The position numbers and the translations under genes were made by a program. A DNA stretch of 58,542 bases from an uncultured Rhodospirillales bacterium (GTDB lineage: Bacteria > Pseudomonadota > Alphaproteobacteria > Kiloniellales > Kiloniellaceae), in contig CAJXUS010000022.1 of NCBI GenBank assembly GCA_913060675.1, positions 1 through 58,542 of the forward strand, in the 5' to 3' direction. Under the pieces are notes generated by a model. It saw only the letters and a list, made by a program, of their open reading frames with translations. It did no database searches and was not told the DNA's origin. Shown piece by piece: positions 44,502 to 53,623 of the stretch (the first letter of the stretch is position 1; each line of letters begins with the position of its first letter).

Positions 44502-45917
44502 ATGATTAAGACTGATATTTGCGTTATTGGGGCTGGCTCTGCCGGTTTATCCATCGCTGCAGGCGCTGTTCAAATGGGAGCTGATACGGTTCTGATCGAA
44601 TCAGGTAAAATGGGGGGCGACTGTCTCAACTATGGCTGTGTGCCATCTAAGGCTCTTTTAACAGCAGGGAAAGCAGCACGTCTTTGGAAGAAGGCAAGTG
44701 ATTTCGGGGTTCACTACAAGGCACCCAAGGTGGATTTCCAAGCCGTACATGATCATGTGAAAGATGTTATTGCCGAAATTGAACCGCACGATTCCGTAGA
44801 AAGGTTCGAATCTCTCGGCGTGAAAGTAATACAGGCGCGTGGTGAATTCCTAGATGCCAAAACGATTAAGGCTGGGGATCAAACCATTCAAGCACGCCGG
44901 TTTGTCATCGCGACGGGCTCACGCGCAATGCTTCCCCCGATAAAAGGGCTTGATGATGTACCTTATCTGACAAACGAGTCGGTGTTTGACCTAACGGATT
45001 TACCTAAAAAATTAATCGTTGTCGGTGGCGGCCCGATAGGGTGTGAACTGGGACAAGCTTTTCATAATTTGGGAAGCGAGGTCACTATTGTTGAGATGGC
45101 AACGATTATGCCAAAAGATGATCCAGACCTTGTTGCCGTTGTTAAAGCGCGCCTGAAGGATGATGGCTTGGCCATCATGGAAAGTACAAAGGTGCTTTCA
45201 GTGCGGAAGTCTTCAAGTGGGATTACTTTGATTGTTGAACAAGGCGGGGAAGATAAAGAGCTGGAAGGCAGTCATCTCTTGTTGGCCGCGGGTCGTACGC
45301 CAAATATTGAAGGTCTCAATCTTGAAGCTGCGGGTGTTGACTATGAGCGTCAAGGTATAACAGTTGATCAGAGACTGCGGACCTCGAACAAGAAGATCTA
45401 TGCCGCCGGAGATGCCACTGGTGGTTATCAGTTTACACATATGGCGGCATATGACGCCGGGATCATTATTCGAAATGCCCTTTTTCGATTACCTGCGAAG
45501 GTTTCTCATAGTTCGGTACCGTGGGTTACCTATACCGACCCTGAACTCGCTCAGGTTGGTATGTCCGAAGACGATGCTAAGAAGCAAGGTGCTGAACACC
45601 GCGTTCTGACCTGGGCCTATGCGGACAACGATCGCGCACGTGCCGAAAGGCGAACCGAAGGTTTGGTGAAAGTTATTGTTGGTAAAAAAGGTAAAATTCT
45701 TGGAGCGTCAATTGTTGGCTTACAGGCTGGGGAACTAATTTTACCTTGGGGATTGGCGATTTCGAAGAGCATGAAAATTGGCGATATGGCCAATGTTATT
45801 GCGCCATACCCGACACTGTCGGAAGTGAGTAAAAGGGTCGCTGGGAGTTATTATACCGAATCTCTTTTCAGTGATCGGGTGAAAATGATCGTCCGGTTTC
45901 TCTCAAAGTTTGGGTGA
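44502..45917 (+). CDS. Pyridine nucleotide-disulfide oxidoreductase, mercuric reductase-like
   Basis: A 471-residue FAD enzyme. FAD motif CVIGAGSAGLSIAAGA, redox-active disulfide GGDCLNYGCVPSK, NAD motif VVGGGPIGCELGQAF, second FAD motif IYAAGDATGG. The C-terminal region reads APYPTLSEV in place of the HPTLSE of lipoamide dehydrogenases, so the catalytic His is missing. It also lacks the C-terminal Cys pair of MerA. It is therefore neither a standard Lpd nor MerA; the substrate is unknown. It pairs with the VTT protein upstream. Confidence 0.85.
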   Translation: MIKTDICVIGAGSAGLSIAAGAVQMGADTVLIESGKMGGDCLNYGCVPSKALLTAGKAARLWKKASDFGVHYKAPKVDFQAVHDHVKDVIAEIEPHDSVERFESLGVKVIQARGEFLDAKTIKAGDQTIQARRFVIATGSRAMLPPIKGLDDVPYLTNESVFDLTDLPKKLIVVGGGPIGCELGQAFHNLGSEVTIVEMATIMPKDDPDLVAVVKARLKDDGLAIMESTKVLSVRKSSSGITLIVEQGGEDKELEGSHLLLAAGRTPNIEGLNLEAAGVDYERQGITVDQRLRTSNKKIYAAGDATGGYQFTHMAAYDAGIIIRNALFRLPAKVSHSSVPWVTYTDPELAQVGMSEDDAKKQGAEHRVLTWAYADNDRARAERRTEGLVKVIVGKKGKILGASIVGLQAGELILPWGLAISKSMKIGDMANVIAPYPTLSEVSKRVAGSYYTESLFSDRVKMIVRFLSKFG

Positions 45918-45974
45918 GGCTATCCAAATTACCCGCCAATTTTGTAAATGATTCCTTTGTGATATAGTTGATTA

Positions 45975-47399
45975 ATGCCTTCAAAACTCCAGTTACCCCC
46001 CTTTGTGACAAGCCTTTCAGCAAAATTACTTATCCTGACGGCAATTTTTGTACTGCTTGCTGAAATTTTGATTTTTGCACCTTCCATTGGCCGTTTTCGG
46101 TTGGTTTATTTGCAAGAGCACTTGGCCGACGCTCACTTGGCAATTCTCGCTCTTGATGCAACTGATGACATGATGGTCAGTGAGGATCTCGAAAAGGAGC
46201 TGTTGAGCCACGTAAACGCGCTTACAGTGGTGTTAAAGCGACCGGGGCAGGGCAAGTTGATGCTCATGAGCGGTGCAGACGTTGAAGTAGATGCGACCTA
46301 TGATCTACGCGAAGAAAGCTTCTTTGGGTTGATAAAGGATGCATTTGTCGCTTTGGCCCAGTCTCGACACCGTATCTTGCGTGTGATTGGACCTTCGCCA
46401 AAGAACAAGGACGTTCTTGTCGAAGTGGTTATGAGTGAAGCTCCGTTACGTATGGATATGTTTGATTATTCCTGGCGTATTCTCGCCTTGTCACTGGGGA
46501 TCGCCCTGATGACGGCAGCGTTAGTGTTTGTCAGTCTGCATAGACTCTTGGTCCAACCCCTAAGGCGTATTACCCGAAATATGATTACCTTTAGGGATGC
46601 ACCAGAAGATGTCACCCGGGTGATTAAGCCGTCTAAGCGTACCGACGAGGTTGGTGTCGCCGAGAGAGAATTATCTTCTATGCAAGGGTCTCTTCAGGAA
46701 TCTCTTGGGCAAAAGACAAGATTGGCTGCGATTGGGACCGCTGCAGCAAAGATCAATCATGATTTACGAAATGGACTGGCAACTGCCAGATTGATTTCTG
46801 ATCGACTAAACCGCAGCGATGACCCGGAAGTGCGAGAAGTCGCCCCTGTCTTGCTTTCGGCAATTGACCGAGCGGTTCACATCTGTGGTCAAATGTTAAA
46901 CTTCTCCAAAGAAGGAAAACCTCAGCTCGACATTATGGAGTTTGATCTCCACGAGCTTACAGGAGAAGTCGCGGATACGATTGATGTCGCTGAAAGCGTC
47001 GATTTAGCTGTAATCAACCATATTCCACCAGGAACACTGATATCCGGGGACTGGGAGCAACTCTATAGAGTGTTTGAAAACCTTGCACGCAACGCAGAGC
47101 AAGCAGGGGCCTCTACGGTGGAAATTCGTCTTCAGAACGAACTCGATTGTTTCATCGTCTCTATCGCTGACGATGGGCCCGGAATTCCCCCCGAAATTCG
47201 AAATAACCTTTTCAAGCCCTTTAAAGGCTCAACGCGTAAAGATGGCTCGGGTCTTGGTCTCGCGATTACACGTGATCTTATGCGTGCACATGGTGGGGAT
47301 ATTTGGCTGGATGTCTCTGAGCTTGGCGGCGCATGTTTTTGCCTGGAATTACCTATTAAATCAGGTGCTACTGGTGAAAAATTCCAGGTATTCGGCTAG
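45975..47399 (+). CDS. Sensor histidine kinase
   Basis: A 474-residue membrane kinase. Two transmembrane helices (about residues 12-32 and 170-192) bracket a periplasmic sensor region of about 135 residues; a HAMP segment follows. The HisKA phosphoacceptor is KINHDLRN (about residue 265). ATPase boxes: N ENLARNAEQAG, G1 ADDGPGIPPE, G2 GSGLGLAI. No response regulator is adjacent, so its partner is unknown. Its stop overlaps the stop of the GNAT gene on the other strand. Confidence 0.9.
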   Translation: MPSKLQLPPFVTSLSAKLLILTAIFVLLAEILIFAPSIGRFRLVYLQEHLADAHLAILALDATDDMMVSEDLEKELLSHVNALTVVLKRPGQGKLMLMSGADVEVDATYDLREESFFGLIKDAFVALAQSRHRILRVIGPSPKNKDVLVEVVMSEAPLRMDMFDYSWRILALSLGIALMTAALVFVSLHRLLVQPLRRITRNMITFRDAPEDVTRVIKPSKRTDEVGVAERELSSMQGSLQESLGQKTRLAAIGTAAAKINHDLRNGLATARLISDRLNRSDDPEVREVAPVLLSAIDRAVHICGQMLNFSKEGKPQLDIMEFDLHELTGEVADTIDVAESVDLAVINHIPPGTLISGDWEQLYRVFENLARNAEQAGASTVEIRLQNELDCFIVSIADDGPGIPPEIRNNLFKPFKGSTRKDGSGLGLAITRDLMRAHGGDIWLDVSELGGACFCLELPIKSGATGEKFQVFG

Positions 47400-47869
47400 C
47401 CACAATGTACTGCAAGTTTGGTGTTCATTAAAAACCTCTGAGAGTTGTCCTCTTCAAAAGTTTCGATTATCTGCCACCCCATCTCTGAGTATATATTAGG
47501 GGACGCTGTGTAGAGAAACAATTGATCTTCACCGCGACTGTGGGCGAAGTCCTTAACCGTGGTTACAAGTTTTCTGGCAATACCTTTACGCCGATAATCA
47601 GGGTCGACATAGAGAGCAGCCAGCCAGGGGCGGTACTGTTTGTAGTTTTCATGATCGTTCTCGATCAAAAGCACCGTCCCTACAGGTTTATTCTTTGATA
47701 GAGCAACGAAAGCTTGCTCAGTGTTCTCTTTCCTCGTCATGCTTTTATAACCTGCCATGACGCGCTCTCTTGTCCAACCGTAATCTTTTCCCCATGTGGT
47801 GTATTCCCAATTGGTACAGGCCTCGATGCAATCAGGATGGTTTCTGAGAAAATCTACCTTGATGGGCAT
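47396..47869 (-). CDS. GNAT family N-acetyltransferase
   Basis: A 157-residue acyltransferase. The acetyl-CoA-binding motif is YRRKGIARKLV (about residues 94-104), preceded by PWLAALYVDPDY. Substrate is not predictable. It lies 5 bp after the rlmI-like gene in the same direction and may be cotranscribed. Confidence 0.88.
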   Translation of the reverse strand: MPIKVDFLRNHPDCIEACTNWEYTTWGKDYGWTRERVMAGYKSMTRKENTEQAFVALSKNKPVGTVLLIENDHENYKQYRPWLAALYVDPDYRRKGIARKLVTTVKDFAHSRGEDQLFLYTASPNIYSEMGWQIIETFEEDNSQRFLMNTKLAVHCG

Positions 47870-47874
47870 ATTTA

Positions 47875-49080
47875 CTAGTCCAGGGTATAAAGCTGAAGCT
47901 TTAGGTACTCTGATTCGGGCAAGAAAGGGTGCACCGGATGATCTGGGCCTGCGCCGCGGGTGTAGAGTAGACGTGAGCGGCGATTGGCATCGAGCAGGCC
48001 TTTGCGCATTTGTTCTGCAAAATTATCAATATCCATATGATGAGAACAAGATGCGGCGACGAGATAGCCTCCAGGTTTGACCAATTGTGCGGCCAAGCGG
48101 GCAAGTTTGCGATAACCTTTTGCGCCTTGGTTTAGATCTTTTTTGTTTTTCACAAAGGCAGGAGGATCGACAATGACGAGATCAAAAGTTTGGTTGTGTT
48201 TTGCTAGCTTTTCTAAGTGCGTGAAGACTTCTGCTTTAACAAATTCACATTTGTCTGCAACGCCATTCTCTGTAGCTGCCATCGAGGCAAGATCTAGTGC
48301 TGATTGGCTGCGATCAACAGTCATGACTGACTTTGCGCCTGCCAGAGCAGATTGGACAGTAAAGCCGCCGGCAAAAGAATAACAATCAAGGACGCTGGCG
48401 TCTTTAGCAAAGCTTGCGGCGAGTTTTCGGTTGTCGCGCTGATCAAAGAACCAGCCCGTTTTTTGACCTTCTTGAAGCTCTGCAAAGAACGTTGCGCCGT
48501 GTTCTATGACTTTGATTGGGCCGTTCAGTTCGCCTTTGACCACCTTATCGTAACATTCCAAGCCCTCGAGTAACCGTGAGGGGGTATCGTTTCGTAACAC
48601 GACGGTTTTAGGATCTAGAATTTTATCAAGGGCCGAGAGTAAGGCAGGGAGTAGGTTTTCCATGCCTGCGGTATTGATTTGCAGCACGAGCGTATCGCCA
48701 TACCTGTCGATAATCGTTCCTGGGATACCGTCTGCTTCGGCATGGATTAGACGGTAATAGGGAACGTTAAACAACGTTTCGCGAAGTGTAAGTGCTCTCT
48801 TTAAAAGAGTAACGAAGAACTCTTCGTCGATTATTGTCTTGGCACTTGAGCTGAGCATTCGTGCAGAAATTAAAGGTAGGCGGTTATAAATTGCTGTCCC
48901 TAGGGGCTGTCCATCATGAGCTTCAATTCGGACAACAATTCCAGCGCCCAATTGTTTGGTTTCGGCTGTGACTTCGATCTCATTTGAAAAGACCCAGGGA
49001 TAACCATTAAGAAGACGTTTTTGAGCTTTTGGTCTCAAGCGAATGGTCGGACGTTCTTTAAGATCGAGAGCAGCGCTCAT
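47875..49080 (-). CDS. rlmI: RlmI-like 23S rRNA (cytosine-5-) methyltransferase
   Basis: A 401-residue class I SAM methyltransferase with an N-terminal PUA domain (IRLRPKAQKRLLNGYPWVFSNE). SAM-binding region around LDCYSFAGGFTVQSALAGA; catalytic-type motif VDPPAFVKNKKDL. The family modifies C1962 of 23S rRNA in E. coli; the same site here is an inference. Confidence 0.88.
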   Translation of the reverse strand: MSAALDLKERPTIRLRPKAQKRLLNGYPWVFSNEIEVTAETKQLGAGIVVRIEAHDGQPLGTAIYNRLPLISARMLSSSAKTIIDEEFFVTLLKRALTLRETLFNVPYYRLIHAEADGIPGTIIDRYGDTLVLQINTAGMENLLPALLSALDKILDPKTVVLRNDTPSRLLEGLECYDKVVKGELNGPIKVIEHGATFFAELQEGQKTGWFFDQRDNRKLAASFAKDASVLDCYSFAGGFTVQSALAGAKSVMTVDRSQSALDLASMAATENGVADKCEFVKAEVFTHLEKLAKHNQTFDLVIVDPPAFVKNKKDLNQGAKGYRKLARLAAQLVKPGGYLVAASCSHHMDIDNFAEQMRKGLLDANRRSRLLYTRGAGPDHPVHPFLPESEYLKLQLYTLD

Positions 49081-49473
49081 GGGTGTACCCTTGTTATCGT
49101 CATGAATATGTTTGGGCGCAGTCTAGCTATATCGGGGCTGGCTGCAAGCTAGACCTTTTAATCACATCGTAATTGAAAGGGGAGTTAAACTAGGAAAGCC
49201 AGCACTTCTGGCTCGTGGTCAGTCTTTTTAGCCTTTATTTGCCATCGGTATGTGGATGTATGTCAACAATTGAGCAGGGTGGGAATCGATAGACAGCAAT
49301 GCGTTTAAAGGATGTTTGAATGATGTGCCCTATTTCAAAATATGTGAATTGTTGCGATGCAATATGAGCTTTGTTAACCTGCTCTGCCAAACCAATTGTC
49401 TGTGCGTTCGGCATTGTTTATAAGGTCTGGCTCTAAGGCTCGAGCTCTGAAGGTTGCTCAAAAGGGACAGTAA
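49081..49473. other. Intergenic region between rlmI-like gene and panC
   Basis: 393 bp between divergent genes. The only structure I see is an 8-bp perfect inverted repeat, GTCTAGCT (49121-49128) and AGCTAGAC (49147-49154), with an 18-nt spacer close to the rlmI-like start. No RNA gene or clear promoter is recognised. Confidence 0.5.
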
Positions 49474-50331
49474 ATGATTATCGTTAAATCAAAACGGGAT
49501 TTAAGATCCCTTGTTGGTGGCTGGAAAGAGAGTAGCGAAGAGCTTGGCGTCGTTATGACAATGGGTGCTTTGCACGAAGGGCACTTGGCACTTGTTGAAG
49601 CGGCAAACAAAGATAATGACCGTGTCGTCGCAACAATCTTTATAAATCCCCGACAGTTTGATAATAAAGCTGACCTTGAAACCTACCCAATTGATACAGA
49701 TGAGGATCTTCGAAAGCTGAAAACGGCGGGAGTAGACGCTGTCTACTTACCGCAGGTCGAAGAGATATATCCTGACAATTACAGTACGACTGTATCTGTT
49801 GCCGATATGCAAGATTGCCTTTGCGGGGCTTCGCGTCCGGGACATATGGATGGTGTAACCACGGTCGTGTCCAAACTTTTGATACAAATTAGTCCCAATA
49901 GGGCTTATTTCGGCCAGAAGGATTTTCAGCAGTATCTTTTAATTCAGCGTGTTGCCAGAGACCTTGATCTGGAGGTCGATGTCATCGGGGTTCCAACCGT
50001 TAGAGAAGAAGATAATCTTGCACTGTCTTCCCGAAACAGACGGTTAAGTGAGCAACAGCGAAAGATTGCCCCAACCCTTTTTAAAGTTGAAAACGCGATA
50101 GCTGATCTCATTATTCAGGGGGAAGCCATTGATCACGTCCTTGAGTGGGGACGAACATTTATTCTTGATGCTGGTTTTGATAAAATCGACTATCTCGAAA
50201 TAAGATCTGAGGAAGATCTTACTCTCATAAACGAAAACGCGTCACAAGAAGAGCGGTTATGTAGTCGGGTATTTGTTGCGGCATGGATGGGCAATACCCG
50301 ACTGATAGATAATTTGCCCATCAGCCGGTAG
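49474..50331 (+). CDS. panC: Pantothenate synthetase
   Basis: A 285-residue enzyme that joins pantoate and beta-alanine with ATP. Motifs: MTMGALHEGHLAL (HxGH-type), FINPRQF, GQKDFQQY and SSRNRRLS (KMSKS-like). AGGGACA precedes the ATG. panB and panD are not nearby. Convergent with gpt. Confidence 0.95.
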   Translation: MIIVKSKRDLRSLVGGWKESSEELGVVMTMGALHEGHLALVEAANKDNDRVVATIFINPRQFDNKADLETYPIDTDEDLRKLKTAGVDAVYLPQVEEIYPDNYSTTVSVADMQDCLCGASRPGHMDGVTTVVSKLLIQISPNRAYFGQKDFQQYLLIQRVARDLDLEVDVIGVPTVREEDNLALSSRNRRLSEQQRKIAPTLFKVENAIADLIIQGEAIDHVLEWGRTFILDAGFDKIDYLEIRSEEDLTLINENASQEERLCSRVFVAAWMGNTRLIDNLPISR

Positions 50332-50355
50332 AGCCGGTATTCTCTAAGGTAGAGC

Positions 50356-50835
50356 TTAGTCGTATTTGCCTTGAACGAGGGGTGGTACTGTCTGTAATGC
50401 GAGATCCCATGGGAAATAAATCCAGGTATCCTGACTGACTTCAGTGATAAAGCTATCAACAATATCTTTGCCGGCAGGTTTTGCATATAAAGTTGCAAAA
50501 TGTGCATCTGGCATCATTTCACGTACAGCACGGGCTGTTTTGCCAGTATCAACGAGGTCGTCAACAATCAGCCAGCCTTTGCTCTCTTTTGGGGCTTCTT
50601 TGAGGACTTGTAGCTCGCCTTGTTTGTTGCTGCTTGAGTAGCTGACAATACAAACGGTGTCGATTAGGCGAATATCAAGTTCACGGGCAATGATTGCTGC
50701 CGGGACGAGACCACCACGGGTGACGGCAAGAATTCCTTTGAAAGGCCCCTGGCTCATAAGGCGCCAAGAAAGGGCTTTTGCATCACGGTGCAATTGTTCC
50801 CAGGAAACCGGGAATGTTTTTTGTTGTTCGGACAC
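50356..50835 (-). CDS. gpt: Xanthine-guanine phosphoribosyltransferase
   Basis: A 159-residue salvage enzyme that makes XMP/GMP from xanthine/guanine and PRPP. The PRPP-binding motif is [32 protein letters not shown] and DTWIYFPWD match the Gpt family. I choose the GTG at 50835 (VSEQQKTF), which corresponds to the E. coli start; an in-frame ATG at 50895 would add 20 residues. Confidence 0.92.
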   Translation of the reverse strand: MSEQQKTFPVSWEQLHRDAKALSWRLMSQGPFKGILAVTRGGLVPAAIIARELDIRLIDTVCIVSYSSSNKQGELQVLKEAPKESKGWLIVDDLVDTGKTARAVREMMPDAHFATLYAKPAGKDIVDSFITEVSQDTWIYFPWDLALQTVPPLVQGKYD

Positions 50836-50942
50836 GATACGCGACTCCAATTTTGGATGATGCCGGAATAAAGCAGAACTGACAGAAAATCTCAACCTTT
50901 AGAAACAGGATTGTTATTCTGCCGAGTAATTTCACATATGTT

Positions 50943-51698
50943 TTAATGTAACAAAGGGGCGCCAATCGATGCACCTGAACTTAGAGCCAATATAAAAAAA
51001 GCAATGGTTCTTAATCGTTCAGGAGAGAAGGCATGACCTAGCTTGACGCCAAGGTGCGAGCCAAAAGCGATGAGTGGTGAAAATGCTAATCCGTATAGCA
51101 TGGGTGTAAAGATGCTATCGCCGAGTACGAAATAGAGTACGGCTGCATTTATTGGTGCGCTTGCTAAAAAACTGGCGAATAGGAAGCTTCGTATTTGCCG
51201 ATTGGTCCAATTGTGCGCCATGACCCACAGCACGATTGGAGGACCTCCAACCGCGATTAATCCTGCGCAATAGCCGCTTGTTGAAAACGCGAGGAAGGAC
51301 CAGAAAGGGTGGAGCTTTTCTTTAGGAGAAGGCCGAACTGCTAATTGAACAACGACTATAGCTAAAATCAGGAATCCAACGAGCTGCTCAATCGCTGATT
51401 TTTCAACTGTATCGCTTATGTAGCCAAGGGTAATAATTCCAAGAGGCAGTGTGATGTATCTAATAGCTGAGCCCTTAATTAAGGGCTCATATTGAATATG
51501 TTCTCGTAATTTATATACCCCGACCAGGAGTTGAGCTAGGCCCGAGGCCAATAAAAGTGGGACTGTTACTGTTAGATCGATACCAAGTAGGGTTAAAAAT
51601 GTCAGCGCAAAAAGACCAAATGCGAATCCAACTGCGCCTTGAATGAGGCTCGCTAAAAAAAGAATTATGGCGATATAGGGCAGGAGTTCCGGCGACAC
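50943..51698 (-). CDS. TSUP (TauE/SafE) family membrane transporter
   Basis: A 251-residue protein with about eight hydrophobic segments. It has the family's N-terminal SLIQGAVGFAFGLF and internal GYCAGLIAVGGPPIVLW. The family includes exporters of sulfite, sulfoacetate and related anions. Start is GTG at 51698. It is divergent from a gamma-glutamyltransferase gene, with 220 bp between. Substrate unknown. Confidence 0.88.
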   Translation of the reverse strand: MSPELLPYIAIILFLASLIQGAVGFAFGLFALTFLTLLGIDLTVTVPLLLASGLAQLLVGVYKLREHIQYEPLIKGSAIRYITLPLGIITLGYISDTVEKSAIEQLVGFLILAIVVVQLAVRPSPKEKLHPFWSFLAFSTSGYCAGLIAVGGPPIVLWVMAHNWTNRQIRSFLFASFLASAPINAAVLYFVLGDSIFTPMLYGLAFSPLIAFGSHLGVKLGHAFSPERLRTIAFFILALSSGASIGAPLLH

Positions 51699-51918
51699 AG
51701 CTTTGCTTTCAATTTGTAATCTAAGAATAAAATGTCATCTGCAATCTTGAAATGGCCAGCCTTTGATTGGTTGGACCAAATATGTGTATACTGATTTCCT
51801 CACCGAATATACGGTTCAGATAAATAGTAAGATCGCGATAGATGTGGGTGCTCTGAAGCATTTTATCCGTCGGGTCAACTAATCTTGGCCTCTTAGTGAA
51901 TAGTAAACGGAATCTTTT

Positions 51919-53511
51919 ATGCTCAATTCTCCTCAAAGTTACCGGGGGATGGTTACGTCACCACACCATCTTGCATCTCAAACAGGGCTCTCAATTCTTA
52001 GAGACGGCGGAAATGCAATTGAGGCCGCGGTGGCAATGGCTGCAACGATCGCTGTTGTCTATCCCCACATGAATGGCATTGGTGGGGATGCATTCTGGCT
52101 CATTCATGAGCCGGGAAAATTGCCAGTTGCAATTGAGGCCTGTGGACGTGCCGGGGCGAAAGCAACGCCAGAATTTTTTCATGAACGCGGACATACTGAA
52201 ATGCCGAAAGATGGACCTCTTTCAGCAAATACTGTGGCTGGTACCGTTGGTGGTTGGCATTTGGCTCTGTCCAAATCGGATACTTGGGGAGGAAGGCTTT
52301 CGCTGAAACGGTTGCTTGAAGAAGCAGTTTATTATGCAGAAAAAGGATTCGCCCTTACGTCAGGTCATGTTGCTTCTTTGAGTAAACGTAAACCAGTTGT
52401 CTCAAAACAACCCGGCTTCACAGATGTTTACTTAAATGGAGATGGAATCGTCTCCAAAGCGGGTGCGCGTCAGGTTCAACCTGCATTGGCTGAAACACTC
52501 AAAAGAATGAGTAAGGCGGGATTAAGAGATTATTACACAGGTGATATTGCCAAAAGCATATGTGCTGATCTCGCAAAATTGGATTCTTCGGTCGTACTAA
52601 GTGATTACAATGCCTACCAGGCAAAAGAAGTAAAACCTCTGAGCAGTCGGCTATCGTGTGGAACAGTCTATAATCTTCCTCCGCCGACTCAGGGGTTAAC
52701 CACCTTGATGATTCTCTCGATGTTTGATCGCTTGGGTATTTCAGAAGCTGACGGATTCGATTATCTGCATGCAATGGTGGAGATCACAAAACAGGCACAC
52801 CTCGTCCGGGACCGTGAAATCGCGGCTCCGGAGAGGATGGCACAAAATGCAGAATCCTATTTAACCGATAGTGATCTCCTCGCGCGGTTAGAGAATATTG
52901 ATAAGGACAAGGCCCTGCCTTGGCCCCTGGATCGACAAGACGGTGATACGATTTGGTTAGGTGTTATGGATGGTCAAGGGCGGTCTGTTAGTCTCATTCA
53001 GAGTACTTACAAGCCTTTTGGTTCCGGCGTTGTGTTGCCCGAGACTGGAATAATTCAGCAAAATCGAGGGAGCAGTTTTTCTCTTAAGTTGTCTGATCCA
53101 AGAGCAATAGCGCCGGGCCGGCAGCCTTTCCACACGCTAAACCCTGCGATGGCTATATTAAATGATGGCCGGGTGATGACTTACGGCTGCATGGGAGGAG
53201 ATGGGCAACCTCAGACCTTGTCTGCCTTATTTAGTCGTTATGCCATGTTTGGCCAGGGCCTTCAGGCTTCAATTACGGCTCCGCGTTGGTTCGTTGGTCG
53301 CTGTGAGAGGGCTGACTTTTCAGATGTCCAAGTTGAAGGACGTTTTGATGAAAAGGTCATCACTGAAATGCGTCAAGCGGGGCATGATCTAAGGGTTCTT
53401 GAAGATTTTTCAGAAGAAATGGGGCATGCAGGGGCGATTGTTCGACATCCTGATGGTCGTCTTGAGGGGGCGACGGATCCTCGGAGTGATGGTGCTGTTG
53501 TCGGATTTTGA
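51919..53511 (+). CDS. Gamma-glutamyltransferase family protein
   Basis: A 530-residue Ntn-hydrolase. The N-terminal GGNAIEAAVAMAATIAVVYP and IGGDAFWL and the substrate region PPPTQGLTTLMILSMF are conserved. The presumed autoprocessing Thr lies in QDGDTIWLGVMDGQG at about residue 352. There is no signal peptide, so unlike E. coli Ggt it is probably cytoplasmic. Substrate may be glutathione or another gamma-glutamyl or amide compound. A strong terminator follows. Confidence 0.88.
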   Translation: MLNSPQSYRGMVTSPHHLASQTGLSILRDGGNAIEAAVAMAATIAVVYPHMNGIGGDAFWLIHEPGKLPVAIEACGRAGAKATPEFFHERGHTEMPKDGPLSANTVAGTVGGWHLALSKSDTWGGRLSLKRLLEEAVYYAEKGFALTSGHVASLSKRKPVVSKQPGFTDVYLNGDGIVSKAGARQVQPALAETLKRMSKAGLRDYYTGDIAKSICADLAKLDSSVVLSDYNAYQAKEVKPLSSRLSCGTVYNLPPPTQGLTTLMILSMFDRLGISEADGFDYLHAMVEITKQAHLVRDREIAAPERMAQNAESYLTDSDLLARLENIDKDKALPWPLDRQDGDTIWLGVMDGQGRSVSLIQSTYKPFGSGVVLPETGIIQQNRGSSFSLKLSDPRAIAPGRQPFHTLNPAMAILNDGRVMTYGCMGGDGQPQTLSALFSRYAMFGQGLQASITAPRWFVGRCERADFSDVQVEGRFDEKVITEMRQAGHDLRVLEDFSEEMGHAGAIVRHPDGRLEGATDPRSDGAVVGF

Positions 53512-53577
53512 TAACCAACTTGGTAATCAGGGAGTGAAATAAGTCCTGACGCTAAGGTAGAGCAAGAAAATAGGCAT

Positions 53578-53610
53578 AAAAAAAGCGGCGCACTGGGCGC
53601 CGCTTTTTTT
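53578..53610. terminator. Strong bidirectional terminator
   Basis: AGCGGCGC (53584-53591) pairs with GCGCCGCT (53597-53604), flanked by an A-run and a T-run. It serves the gamma-glutamyltransferase gene and the convergent lipoprotein gene. Confidence 0.9.
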
Positions 53611-53623
53611 GAATTTTTCCCAT

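Noticed and set aside
44502..45917. Dihydrolipoamide dehydrogenase of a 2-oxoacid complex
   Set aside because: The catalytic HPTLSE histidine is replaced and there are no E1/E2 genes nearby.
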